A DNA stretch of 64,000 bases from Geobacter sp. AOG1 (GCF_019972315.1 NZ_BLIZ01000001.1:818513-882512); one strand, 5' to 3'; shown: positions 7,879 through 16,352, counted from the stretch's first letter. Notes: generated by a model not told the origin, from the sequence alone. Made by a program: numbers and translations.

Positions 7879-8151
7879 GGAAGACAGGCTGTTACTTTCA
7901 GGAGTGAGGGCGTCTCGGCCGCGGTGACACACCTTTCCAATCCGATAACGTGGGTGAGGCGCAACGGGGTAGTGGAGCGCCAGCGGAACGAAGACCGTCT
8001 GCCGCCGTTGCTTGTAAAAGTCCTCTACAATCTTCAGCAGGAGACTGGCAAACATGACTGAATCAGGGGTTATTTTACTTTACCTAACGGGCCAGCCGTC
8101 GACCCGACCGGGCAGTCTAATCGCCCGGTCGGTGTCCAACTCCTGCCCCCG
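7879..8151. other. intergenic stretch with no supported gene
   Basis: No reading frame here has a ribosome binding site. A 62-codon open frame on the minus strand (8055 to 7867) overlaps the small protein gene and has no start signal. One hairpin, described separately, lies at 8105-8131. Confidence 0.5.
8105..8131 (-). terminator. possible terminator hairpin after the repeat lipoprotein gene
   Basis: CGACCGGGC pairs perfectly with GCCCGGTCG over nine bases around a nine-base loop, just downstream of the minus-strand stop at 8152. There is no T tract on either strand, so it may be a weak terminator or an mRNA 3'-end stabiliser. Confidence 0.4.
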
Positions 8152-9969
8152 CTATTGTATCCAGTGGATCTGGCCATGAAGAGCGGGAGTGGCTCCCTCG
8201 CAATGCTGCTCAAAACGAAGATCGATTGACGTAAGAATTCCGTTGTAATACGTAACATTGTCTACTACATACCAGCCGGTTAAAGTACTGCAACCTCTCC
8301 CATCTCCAGACCAGTTAAGGCCGCCACGCACGGGGTTGTTGAACGGATAGCGCATAAGATTCCCGTAGTAGCCGGGCTGAAACTGGGAGAGAACGTTCAT
8401 GGTCTTGAAATCGCCGTTCCAATTCTTGGTTCCGGAGATATTAACCGTGAGATGCCCACCGTCGGTACCAAGAGCAATAGTAGCAACGCTCGGGGTGTAG
8501 GTGTAATTCTGGCCAGCACCGATATAGTCTCCGGAATCGCTCTGGAGATAAACGTAGTTGCCGGTGGCTGGTGTCGATCCGGAGGCGGGTTGCCAGAGTC
8601 CCGTGGGTGGAGGCGTAACCGGGCCTGCTGGTGCTGTGGTATCGTATGGAGTCCAGTGAATCTGGCCGTGTAGGGCGGGAACACCGCCCTCACAATGCTG
8701 TTCAAAATGCAGGTCGATAGCGTCGAGATTTCCGTTGCTATACGTGGCGTTGTCTACGACAAACCATCCAGTAAGAGTATTACAACCTCGCCCTTCACCA
8801 GACCAGCTAAGACCGCCTACCGCAGGATTGTTAAAGGGATAGCGAGTAAGATTGCTGAAGGTGCCAGGCTGAAGTTGGCTGAGGCTGTTCGGGACCTGGA
8901 AGTAACCAGACCATTTCTGGTCTCCGTTAATACTTGTTGAAAGGAGGTCGCCCGTTGCGCTGACGCCAATCAGGGCATCGGCTTGAGTGTAGGTGTAGGT
9001 GTTGCCGCTTCCGATGTAATCTCCGGTATCGCTCTGAAGATGAACATAATTCGGAATCGTGACACGTACAGTATAGGTTGCTACCGAGTTATCTTCAGCC
9101 GTTACCGTGTAGGCTACGATGTTAGTGAAATTATTCGCCGTTGTTCCGCTCACTTGCACAGCTCCACCCACCTTCACGCTTGCGCCCGTCGTCGTAAAAG
9201 TGGCAACAAGACCGGTAACGTTTGTTCCATAGGGAACGGGCAAGGCCACTGTTTTTGATGATTCGTTGATTGCTCCCGGTATGCCGAGGATGGAAAATGA
9301 CGTTAGGGTTTTTGATGAGTTCAAAGCAACTGTGACAGTAACAGTGTATTGGGTTGTTGAGCCATCCGCCGCAGTCACGGTATATACGACGGGATTCGTG
9401 AAGTCATTCGCCGTTGTCCCGCTTACTTGCACAACTCCACCTACCTTCACGCTTGCGCCCGTCGTCGTGAAAGTGGCAACAAGGCTGGTAATGTTTGTTC
9501 CATAGGGAACGGACAAGGCCACAGTTTTTGATGATTCGTTGATTGCTCCCGGTATGCCGAGGATGGATAATGACGTTAGGGTTTTTGATGAGTTCAAAGC
9601 AACTGTGACTGTAACAGTGTATTGGGTTGTTGAGCCATCCGCCGCAGTCACGGTATATACGACGGGATTCATGAAGTCATTCGCCGTTGTCTCGCTTACT
9701 TGCACAACTCCACCTACCTTCACGCTTGCGCCCGTCGTCGTGAAAGTGGCAACAAGGCCGGTAACGTTTGTTCCATAAGGAACCGTGAGGGATATCGTTT
9801 TAGTGCTCTCATTTACAACACCAGTTACAGGAATATTTGAGAATGAATATGCTGTAATAGCCATTGACGATGAAGACACGCCGGGAGAGTTAGTGCTGGC
9901 ACCACCACATGAAATTAAACCAAAAGCAACCATCAAATAAACCAGGCCCCGGACAATGTTTTTCTTCAT
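8152..9969 (-). CDS. large repeat-built lipoprotein: three DUF5018-like repeats plus a duplicated C-terminal domain
   Basis: The product is 605 residues. The start at 9969 is fixed by AAGGAGGA and yields a lipoprotein signal (lipobox LISC, Cys21, then GG). Residues about 36-300 are three tandem units of 91 residues with the frame TVPYGTNVTGLVATFTTTG...YTVTAADGSTTQYTVTVTV, resembling DUF5018-type beta-sandwich repeats. From about 305 to the end, a 130-residue domain occurs twice (YVHLQSDTGDYIG... ending FEQHCEGG.PALHGQIHW), joined by a proline-rich linker. Conserved features of each copy are the GRGC.TLTGW and HFEQHCEG motifs, with two cysteines each. Surface exposure and a ligand- or matrix-binding role are inferences. 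I do not know the C-terminal family's function. Confidence 0.8.
   Translation of the reverse strand: MKKNIVRGLVYLMVAFGLISCGGASTNSPGVSSSSMAITAYSFSNIPVTGVVNESTKTISLTVPYGTNVTGLVATFTTTGASVKVGGVVQVSETTANDFMNPVVYTVTAADGSTTQYTVTVTVALNSSKTLTSLSILGIPGAINESSKTVALSVPYGTNITSLVATFTTTGASVKVGGVVQVSGTTANDFTNPVVYTVTAADGSTTQYTVTVTVALNSSKTLTSFSILGIPGAINESSKTVALPVPYGTNVTGLVATFTTTGASVKVGGAVQVSGTTANNFTNIVAYTVTAEDNSVATYTVRVTIPNYVHLQSDTGDYIGSGNTYTYTQADALIGVSATGDLLSTSINGDQKWSGYFQVPNSLSQLQPGTFSNLTRYPFNNPAVGGLSWSGEGRGCNTLTGWFVVDNATYSNGNLDAIDLHFEQHCEGGVPALHGQIHWTPYDTTAPAGPVTPPPTGLWQPASGSTPATGNYVYLQSDSGDYIGAGQNYTYTPSVATIALGTDGGHLTVNISGTKNWNGDFKTMNVLSQFQPGYYGNLMRYPFNNPVRGGLNWSGDGRGCSTLTGWYVVDNVTYYNGILTSIDLRFEQHCEGATPALHGQIHWIQ
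9249..9521 (-). repeat. 91-codon tandem repeat, copy 2
   Basis: A 273-base unit that matches the adjacent copy (9522-9794) almost perfectly; in the best-aligned 240 bases I count about six differences. It encodes the second DUF5018-like repeat of the lipoprotein. Confidence 0.85.
9522..9794 (-). repeat. 91-codon tandem repeat, copy 1
   Basis: Partner of the 273-base unit at 9249-9521. The high nucleotide identity, including silent positions, indicates recent tandem duplication or ongoing gene conversion. The third, downstream unit (toward 9140) is more diverged. Confidence 0.85.
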
Positions 9970-10216
9970 CTGAACTTCCTCCTTTAGAAAGTTAAGCGGC
10001 CTTGACCGTTTGACCTGGTCGGCGTTTAGCGGTATTTGCAGGAGTAACGCCATATGATGAGTCGGCTCTTTCCCGTTGGGTGTGCTGTGCTGTTGGGAAG
10101 GTTGTCGAAATATACGCAAACTCTGATAGCCTGTAAATTAAAATTTTCAATAAAACGAGCGATAAGCGTGGCGGCATCTAGAAACAAACAACCATGCAAA
10201 TCCCCCCTTCCCGCAT

Positions 10217-10245
10217 AAAAAAAGGCGGCCAAATCGGCCGCCTTT
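10217..10245 (-). terminator. terminator of the ABC importer operon
   Basis: A ten-base perfect stem (AAAGGCGGCC with GGCCGCCTTT, five-base loop) is followed on the minus strand by a run of seven T residues. It lies 29 bases beyond the ATPase stop codon. Confidence 0.88.
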
Positions 10246-10273
10246 CGCGTTTCGTCACTGATGATGCATAGTC

Positions 10274-11071
10274 TCACTCCTCCGACAGCAACGTCCGGTC
10301 GCTCTCGAAGCTCTTGTGACGGATCTGGTGGAACTTGTCGATGAGCTTTTCCACCGTGAGGGCTTTCTTCTCTTCCCCCGCCGCCTCGAAGATGATCTCC
10401 CCCTTGTCCATCATCAGGAGCCGGTTGCCGTACTCGATGGCATGACTCATGTTGTGGGTGATCATCATGGCGGTAAGCTTGTACTCCGCGATGAACTTGT
10501 TCGTCAGCTCCAGGACGATCTCGGCGTTCTTCGGGTCGAGGGCCGCCGTGTGCTCGTCCAGCAGGATGAGGTCCGGCCGGGAAAGGACCATCATCAGCAG
10601 CGTCAGCGCCTGCCGCTGCCCGCCGGAAAAGAGGGCGAGGTTCTCCTTCATCCGGTCCTCCAGCCCCATCCTGAGCTGGACCAGTTCCGACTTGAAGAAC
10701 TCCCGCATGGAATGGTTCAGGCTCCGCTTCAGCCACTTGAACCCCTTCTTATAGGTGATCATCATGTTGTCTTCCAGGCTCATGTTGGACGCTGTTCCGA
10801 GGAGCGGGTTCTGGAAGATCCTGCCGATGTACCGCGCTCGCTTGTATTCCGGGTCGCGAGTGATGTTCCGGTCGTTCAGGTGGATGGAGCCGACCGTGGG
10901 GGTGATGGTGCCGGCAATCAGGTTGAAGAGAGTGGACTTGCCGGCGCCGTTGCTCCCGATGACGGTGATGAAGTCCCCCTCCCGGACGTTCAGGTTGATG
11001 GTGGAGATCGCCTGGTTCTCGTTCACCGTCCCCTGGTTGAAGATCATGGATACGTTCTTGAGCTCAATCAT
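10274..11071 (-). CDS. ABC transporter ATP-binding protein (TrpXYZ-type importer)
   Basis: The product is 265 residues with all ABC ATPase motifs: Walker A GSNGAGKST near 39-47, signature LFSGGQRQAL, Walker B LILLDEHTAALDP and the switch histidine in MMITHN. It overlaps the permease gene by eight bases, so translation is coupled. With the permease and the ABC_sub_bind-type binding protein upstream it forms a complete importer of the family that includes streptococcal TrpXYZ and related amino-acid uptake systems. The true substrate here is not shown by sequence; an aromatic amino acid is one possibility by family analogy. Confidence 0.9.
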   Translation of the reverse strand: MIELKNVSMIFNQGTVNENQAISTINLNVREGDFITVIGSNGAGKSTLFNLIAGTITPTVGSIHLNDRNITRDPEYKRARYIGRIFQNPLLGTASNMSLEDNMMITYKKGFKWLKRSLNHSMREFFKSELVQLRMGLEDRMKENLALFSGGQRQALTLLMMVLSRPDLILLDEHTAALDPKNAEIVLELTNKFIAEYKLTAMMITHNMSHAIEYGNRLLMMDKGEIIFEAAGEEKKALTVEKLIDKFHQIRHKSFESDRTLLSEE

Positions 11072-11975
11072 GTTTCACCACGGCCCGGACGGCGGCTTTC
11101 TTCAGTTTCTTACTCTGGGTCATCACCAGCAGCACGATGATCAGTATCCCCTTGATCAGGTTCAGGTCGTTGGGGGTCATGTTGATGACGTAGCCGTAGT
11201 AGCGCCCCACGTACATGACCGCATAGAAGCAGATGGAGCCGAGGACCGCGCAGAGCGTCAGGACGCCGATGCGATTGCTCTTCAGGATCAGGAACTCGCC
11301 GATCATGACCGATGCCAGGCCGGAGATGATGATCCCCTGCCCGAGCCCCACGTCGGCGAAGCCGAGATACTGGGCCGCGAAGGCTCCGGAGAGGGCCACC
11401 AGGCCGTTGGAGATCCCGAGGCCGATTGACTTCAGGGTCTTGGGGTTCACCCCCTGGGAGATGACCATCTGCTCGTTGTTCCCCATGGCGCCGATGGTCA
11501 TCCCCAGGTCGGTGCGGAAGAAGAGGTCGAGGAGGATCTTGATGACGATGGTCACCACGGCGAAGAAGACCAGCAGGATGTAGTCATCGGGGATGATCCC
11601 CGTCAGGCGGCCGGTGACCTGGGTCAGGATCGTCTCCTGGTTGAGGAGGGGGACGTTGGCCCGGTTCCCCAGTATCCGGATATTGATGGAGTAGAGCATG
11701 GTCATGGTCAGGATGCCGGCCAGGAGGTTCGGCACCTTGAGGTGGTTATGGATCAGGGAGGTGATCACCCCGGCGGCCACCCCGCCGGCGAAGGCGACGA
11801 GAAGCGCCAGCCAACCGTTCACCCCCATGAGGAGACACTGGGCCATGAGGGCCGCCCCCAGCGGAAACGAGCCGTCCACCGTCAGGTCCGGGAAATCCAG
11901 AACCCTGAAGGAGATGAACACCCCCAGGACCATGATGCCGTAAATGAGTCCTTCGACGAAAATACCTTCGATCAT
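11064..11975 (-). CDS. ABC transporter permease (TrpXYZ-type importer)
   Basis: The product is 303 residues with eight or more membrane segments in the branched-chain permease fold (BPD_transp_2 type). It shows VLDFPDLTVDGSFPLGAAL near the N-terminus and GAMGNNEQMVISQGVNPKTLK as the cytoplasmic coupling loop. An upstream in-frame GTG at 12002 lies inside the MITE-like repeat; the ATG at 11975 with AAAAGG ahead of it is the better start. It overlaps the ATPase gene at its 3' end. About 200 bases, mostly filled by the inverted-repeat element, separate it from the binding-protein gene, which is unusual spacing for such an operon. Confidence 0.88.
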   Translation of the reverse strand: MIEGIFVEGLIYGIMVLGVFISFRVLDFPDLTVDGSFPLGAALMAQCLLMGVNGWLALLVAFAGGVAAGVITSLIHNHLKVPNLLAGILTMTMLYSINIRILGNRANVPLLNQETILTQVTGRLTGIIPDDYILLVFFAVVTIVIKILLDLFFRTDLGMTIGAMGNNEQMVISQGVNPKTLKSIGLGISNGLVALSGAFAAQYLGFADVGLGQGIIISGLASVMIGEFLILKSNRIGVLTLCAVLGSICFYAVMYVGRYYGYVINMTPNDLNLIKGILIIVLLVMTQSKKLKKAAVRAVVKHD

Positions 11976-11997
11976 GGGAAACCTTTTAAAAAAATCT

Positions 11998-12172
11998 ACC
12001 ACAGAGACACAGGGGCACGGAGAAAAGCAACACCTTCTGTTAACAGGGATATTCAGGATTAAAGTCTTTGATTTTTAAACCAAAAAATGGTTCTGGTTTT
12101 TATCCTGAATATCCTGTCCATCCCTGTTAATCGATTTTCCTGATGTTCTCCGTGTCTCTGTGCCTCTGTGGT
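11998..12172. repeat. MITE-like inverted-repeat element inside the ABC operon
   Basis: A 175-base element. The outer arms (11998-12024 and 12146-12172) are inverted copies that differ at three of 27 positions, with the motif ACCACAGAG.CACAG. The inner arms (12040-12063 and 12100-12130) match as TTAACAGGGA and TATTCAGGAT, except that the left arm lacks eight bases. The whole would fold into one long hairpin. Similar CACAGAGACACAGAG and ATATTCAGGAT modules are, to my knowledge, common dispersed repeats in deltaproteobacteria. It lies between the binding-protein stop and the permease start. Confidence 0.8.
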
Positions 12173-12181
12173 GGTTCTGGG

Positions 12182-13171
12182 TTATTTCTTCGTCAACTTG
12201 CCGTTCTCCACCACCCTGTTGGCGGTTTTGACGACATCCTTCGGGATGGTGAGGCCGAGCTTCTTCGCCACGTCCAGGTTCACCAGCAGGTCCACATCCG
12301 ACGCCTTGGTCATGAACCGGGTCGGTATCTGCTCCGGCTTCTTCCCCTTGAGGATCTCGGCGACCATCTTGCCCGTGGCCCGTCCCATCTTGTAGTAGTC
12401 GAAACCCCAGGCAGCCAGCACAGGATGGGTCTCGGCGGAGCTCGGGTCGGCCGACATGACCGGCACCTTGTTCTTCATGGCCACGTCCGTGACGGCGCTC
12501 ATGGCCGATACCACCGTGTTGTCAGTGCTGATGTAGAGGGCATCCACCCGCTTGATGATCGCCTGGGTCGCCTGTTTCACTTCGGCGGATTTGGAGACCG
12601 TGGTCTCCACGTACTCGATCCCCATTACCCGGCAGACCTGCTTCACGACCCCCGCCAGCACCACCGCATTCTCCTCGGAACTGGTGTAGATGTGGCCGAG
12701 CCGCTTGACCTTCTTTATCTTGAGGAGCAGCTCGATCTGCTCTTTCACCGGGGTCATGTCGGAAACGCCGGTCACCGTCTTCTCCCCCTTTTTCAGGGAC
12801 TTGACCAGGCCGGCCTTGACCGGGTCGGTCACCGCCGAGAAGACCACGGGGGTCCCCTTCAGGGTGTTCACCAGTGCCTGGGCGGTGGGGGTGGCGATGC
12901 CGATGGCCAGGGTGACTTTTTCCGACTGGAACTTGTTGGCAATGGACGCCGCGGTATTGGCATCGCCGTTGGCGTTCTGCAGGTCGTACTGGGCGTTGAC
13001 CTTAAGAGCGGCGAGCTCGTCCTGGATCCCCTTTTCAACGGCATCCAGGGCCGGGTGGGAGACGATTTTCGATATCCCGATGAGGGGCTTTGCCGGATCC
13101 GCGGCAAAGGCCGAGGAAAGCAGCATCAGGGAAACTGCGAGGAAGATCACCAGGCTCATTCTTGTACGCAC
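12182..13171 (-). CDS. ABC transporter substrate-binding protein (ABC_sub_bind family)
   Basis: The product is 329 residues. The GTG at 13171 is used because GGAGG lies six bases upstream; an ATG four codons later is too far from it. A signal peptide (SLVIFLAVSLMLLSSAFA) directs it to the periplasm. The body shows the ABC_sub_bind (PF04392) pattern: IGISKIVSHPALDAVEKGIQDEL, IGIATPTAQAL, VVFSAVTDPV, and SADPSSAETHPVLAAWGFDYYKMGRATG. It binds the ligand for the permease and ATPase that follow. Related proteins bind tryptophan or other amino acids. A perfect 18-base palindrome upstream (13206-13223) is a candidate operator or leader stem. Confidence 0.9.
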   Translation of the reverse strand: MRTRMSLVIFLAVSLMLLSSAFAADPAKPLIGISKIVSHPALDAVEKGIQDELAALKVNAQYDLQNANGDANTAASIANKFQSEKVTLAIGIATPTAQALVNTLKGTPVVFSAVTDPVKAGLVKSLKKGEKTVTGVSDMTPVKEQIELLLKIKKVKRLGHIYTSSEENAVVLAGVVKQVCRVMGIEYVETTVSKSAEVKQATQAIIKRVDALYISTDNTVVSAMSAVTDVAMKNKVPVMSADPSSAETHPVLAAWGFDYYKMGRATGKMVAEILKGKKPEQIPTRFMTKASDVDLLVNLDVAKKLGLTIPKDVVKTANRVVENGKLTKK

Positions 13172-13205
13172 GTAACACCTCCGGGACGATAGTAAATTTT
13201 CCGCA

Positions 13206-13223
13206 CCCTTGCCGCGGCAAGGG
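13206..13223. promoter_or_regulatory. 18-base perfect palindrome upstream of the ABC importer operon
   Basis: CCCTTGCCGCGGCAAGGG is its own reverse complement and lies 35 bases before the GTG start of the binding protein. It may be a repressor site or an RNA stem in the leader. The rest of the 237-base gap also holds a GGGG-TTCG-CCCC hairpin (13266-13277) and no supported gene. Confidence 0.45.
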
Positions 13224-13409
13224 GGAAGAATAGCACCCCGGAAGAGTTGTCGTCAACGTGATTCTGGGGTTCGCCCCGTCGATGGCAACTGGTAAGACCT
13301 GAAAAAGGCCACGCCCCGAACGTAGCGACATAAAGAGGTCAAAACGTCGAACCTGGCGCGGTGCCAGCCCAACCAACGACGGCACCGCATCCGCTCCCCC
13401 GCTCCCCCC

Positions 13410-15518
13410 TCAGGCCAGTTCCCATGCCGTCAGTTCGGCAATGGTGTGCTGGAACTTATGCCGGGTCTCCCGGATCACGAAGGGGATGTCCCGCGGCGCG
13501 CCCAGCATCCGGAAGCGGGTCGCCAGCGCCTCCTTCAGCCCATCCAGGGTCCAGACCGGCTCGCCGGCATCGCGGTAGCCACCGAGCCACTCCTCTTTTT
13601 TCGTGAACTCCTCCAGCCAGGTATAGGGGGAAGTAATCACCAGCAGGCCGCCGGGATTCATCCGCTCGTGGATGGTGGAGAGGAATCGGCGCGGCGCGTA
13701 GAGCCGGTCGATGAGGTTGGCGGCCAGCACCAGGTCGTAGCCGGTGAACTTGTCCGGCAGGTTGCAGGCGTCCGCCTGGAAGAACGCCACCCGGTCCCGG
13801 ACCTCCGCCAGCCCCAGTTCGGCGAGACCGATTTCGTGGAAGGAGACGATCTCCCCCTCCTCGGGCAGGGCAAAGCGCAGGTACCCTTCCTCCTGCATCC
13901 GGGCTGCCAGGCGGAAGAAGCGGGTGGAGAAGTCGAGCCCGGTGACCCGTTCGAAGCCCCCCTTCGCCAGTTCGAAGGAAGCCCGCCCCACGGCACACCC
14001 CAGGTCGAGGGCGGCACCCCTGGTGCGCCCCTCCATCAACTCCAGGCATATCCGGGCGCAGGTCGCCGGAAAATTCGCCACGTCGAAGTGGGCCGGCCCG
14101 TAGTGGGCGTCGCAGTACTGGGCCGCCAGGGTGTCGGTCTCGTACTGGTCCTGGTGGACCACCACCGGGGCAACGCTCTCCACGTAACGGAAACCGGCAT
14201 GCTGGAAGAAATGGCGCCGGAAGGCATAGCGGGAATCGCGGGTCGCCTCGTTGCCGGTGGATATCCAGGAGCCCCCCTTGATCAGGTTGTGGCGGGTGTC
14301 GAAGGTGGGGGTGGAAAAGTCGTCGTACCAGGGGTGGATCTGGAAGCCGTGGAAGGGGTAGATGGGGGTCTCGGTCCACTGCCAGACATTCCCGAGCACG
14401 TCGTAGAACGGGCCGAAGGGGAAACGGTCCACCGGGCAGGAGGAGCTCCACTGCTCCAGGTTGATGTTGCCGGGGGCCTTGTCCCAGTATGGCTGGTCGG
14501 GAATGGCGCAGACGTCCCGCAGCCGGTTCCACTCGTCCTCGGTAGGGAGGCGGACCGGCCGGCCGCTCCGCTCGGCCTTCCAGTTGCAGAAGGCCTTCGC
14601 CTCGAGGCAGTTCACCTCCACCGGCCAGTTCCAGGGGAGGGGGATGACCGAGGCCATGGTGCGCAGCTTCCAGCCGGCACCGTCCCTGATCCAGAAGAGC
14701 GGATGCTCTGCCTGCTTGAACTGGCACCAGTTCCATCCCTCCTCGGTCCACCACCGCTGTTCGCGGTAGCCGCCAGCCTCGACGAACGCCAGGAACTCAC
14801 GGTTGGAAACCAGGTAGCGGGAGGCCCTGAACGCCTCCACCTCCGCCTCATGCCGTCCGTACTCGTTGTCCCAGCCGTAGAGCGGATGGTCCTTCGGCTT
14901 CCCCAGGATTACTTTGCCCCCCGCCACCGGCAGCAGTTCATTGGCCGGCGGCTCTCCCGACTCGCGGCAGATCTCCCAGAAGGGGAGCTGCACCACCTGA
15001 TCGAGGGGAAGCTGGCGGATCAGCACCGACGAGGTCTCCAGGTGGATGCGCTCGTGTTCGATTCCCATCATAATCCCCCAGAAGGGGTCCTCCCAGGTTA
15101 TGGGGAGCGTAAGGGGGAGACGGCGGATCAGGCCGTCCACCAGTTCCCGGACCTTGTCCCGGTACTCCTTCACCTCCTGGCGGGTCGGCCAGTCGTAGTG
15201 GGTGGCGTCCAGGTCGTCCCAGGACATCTCGTCCACCCCCACGGCGAACATGGATTCGAAGCGCGGGTTGATCCGGGTGTCGATCACCCGGGCAATGGTC
15301 AGCTTGTTGATGAAGAAGGTGGCGGTGTGGCCAAAGTAGAAGATGAGGGGATGCCGGAGCCGGTCGGCCCGCAGGTAGAAGGTGTCGTCGTACTTCAGGG
15401 TTTCGTAGAGCTTCTCGTCGATGTCGAACGTCCGGTGGAAATACTCCAGTATCTCCATCCGTTTCCGCTCCGGGTCCCCCTCGTTCAGGACGATGGTACG
15501 GGTTTTCTTCAGGTCCAT
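13410..15518 (-). CDS. ovoA: OvoA: 5-histidylcysteine sulfoxide synthase with fused methyltransferase
   Basis: The product is 702 residues with the three-part OvoA layout: an N-terminal DinB-like domain (1-190), an FGE-sulfatase-like domain (about 195-460) and a C-terminal SAM methyltransferase (about 480-702, motif ALDLGCAVGRAS near 501). The iron ligands of the family are visible as GIEHERIHLE (H155, H159 in the HxxxHxE motif) and probably H64 in YFGHT. OvoA joins cysteine to histidine with O2, and its methyltransferase part N-methylates the mercaptohistidine, leading to ovothiol A; this is family knowledge. The enzyme is cytoplasmic. It requires oxygen, which is notable if the host is an anaerobe. 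No lyase-type OvoB gene is beside it. Confidence 0.92.
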   Translation of the reverse strand: MDLKKTRTIVLNEGDPERKRMEILEYFHRTFDIDEKLYETLKYDDTFYLRADRLRHPLIFYFGHTATFFINKLTIARVIDTRINPRFESMFAVGVDEMSWDDLDATHYDWPTRQEVKEYRDKVRELVDGLIRRLPLTLPITWEDPFWGIMMGIEHERIHLETSSVLIRQLPLDQVVQLPFWEICRESGEPPANELLPVAGGKVILGKPKDHPLYGWDNEYGRHEAEVEAFRASRYLVSNREFLAFVEAGGYREQRWWTEEGWNWCQFKQAEHPLFWIRDGAGWKLRTMASVIPLPWNWPVEVNCLEAKAFCNWKAERSGRPVRLPTEDEWNRLRDVCAIPDQPYWDKAPGNINLEQWSSSCPVDRFPFGPFYDVLGNVWQWTETPIYPFHGFQIHPWYDDFSTPTFDTRHNLIKGGSWISTGNEATRDSRYAFRRHFFQHAGFRYVESVAPVVVHQDQYETDTLAAQYCDAHYGPAHFDVANFPATCARICLELMEGRTRGAALDLGCAVGRASFELAKGGFERVTGLDFSTRFFRLAARMQEEGYLRFALPEEGEIVSFHEIGLAELGLAEVRDRVAFFQADACNLPDKFTGYDLVLAANLIDRLYAPRRFLSTIHERMNPGGLLVITSPYTWLEEFTKKEEWLGGYRDAGEPVWTLDGLKEALATRFRMLGAPRDIPFVIRETRHKFQHTIAELTAWELA

Positions 15519-15596
15519 GGCGTCACTCCGTGTCAGTAGCGATGTGGCGCATAGATGCGCTTTATGAGTATACCACGGAGATCGGGGCCTTCTCTC

Positions 15597-16352
15597 CTAC
15601 TGAAGCAATGCCATATCTTTCAGGATATCCGTCAGCTTCTTCACGTTCGGCGTCGGCTCCCCCTTGGTCACCACGATGACCGGCGACGAAACCACCGGCG
15701 CCTTCGGCACCCTTACCCCGGCGGCGATGTAGCCGGAAGGGGCGATGCCGATGGCGCCCGGCGTCTCCATGACCCGCTTCCGCACCTCGTCGTAGCTGTT
15801 GACGGTGAGCAGTTTCGGCGCGAACGACGCTCCTCCGAGGATATCCTTGACGAACATATCGTTCTCCGCCTCCGCCTCCAGGTTCCAGACCACCACGATC
15901 GCCCTGTTGGCCCCCTTCAGCTGTTTCCAGTTGGTGATCCTGCCGGCGAAGATGGACCTGAGCTGTTTTTTCGTCAGTTTTTTTATGCTGTTTTTCCTGT
16001 TGAGAAAAATGACCGTGTCATTTTTACCGACCTCGGTGCTCCGCAGCCCTGCCGGGTCGATCACCACCTTTTCATCCGCCGCGGCGCGCACAAGATCGGC
16101 CAGGGACTGCACCGAAACAACGACATCCACCACCCCTTTCTCCAGGTCAGCAAGCTCGTTTCCCGGCCTGCTCCGGACGATCTCGAGGGTGACCCCCGCG
16201 TTTTCCTCTTCAAAGGTCTCCTTGGCCGGCAGGACAAAACCGCTGATGGACCCATCCTCGCCACCGACCCGCAGTACCTTGCCGGACGGCGCGCATCCTG
16301 CTGCGCAGCCTATGCATAGGGCAATAATCACTGTCTTTACAAATCGCGTCAT
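15597..16352 (-). CDS. PstS-like substrate-binding lipoprotein
   Basis: The product is 251 residues. A TTG two codons upstream is possible, but the ATG at 16352 with GGAGAG upstream is preferred. A lipobox (CIGCAAGC) follows a short hydrophobic segment. The mature part has the PBP-like phosphate-binding fold: VLRVGGEDGSISGF, LTKKQLRSIFAGRITNWKQL and ETPGAIGIAPSGYI are the typical PstS-family blocks. There is no permease or ATPase nearby, so it is an orphan binding protein, perhaps a sensor or scavenging factor. It lies 78 bases upstream of ovoA on the same strand and could share its transcript. Confidence 0.82.
   Translation of the reverse strand: MTRFVKTVIIALCIGCAAGCAPSGKVLRVGGEDGSISGFVLPAKETFEEENAGVTLEIVRSRPGNELADLEKGVVDVVVSVQSLADLVRAAADEKVVIDPAGLRSTEVGKNDTVIFLNRKNSIKKLTKKQLRSIFAGRITNWKQLKGANRAIVVVWNLEAEAENDMFVKDILGGASFAPKLLTVNSYDEVRKRVMETPGAIGIAPSGYIAAGVRVPKAPVVSSPVIVVTKGEPTPNVKKLTDILKDMALLQ

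Noticed and set aside
7867-8055. A 62-codon frame on the minus strand beyond the small riboswitch-controlled gene
   Set aside because: It has no ribosome binding site, overlaps the better supported 67-residue gene, and its sequence resembles no family known to me.
13035-13385. A 116-codon frame starting in the ABC leader and running antiparallel-offset into the binding-protein gene
   Set aside because: It is on the same strand in another frame, has no start signal, and lies mostly over the leader hairpins. The leader structure explains the open frame better.
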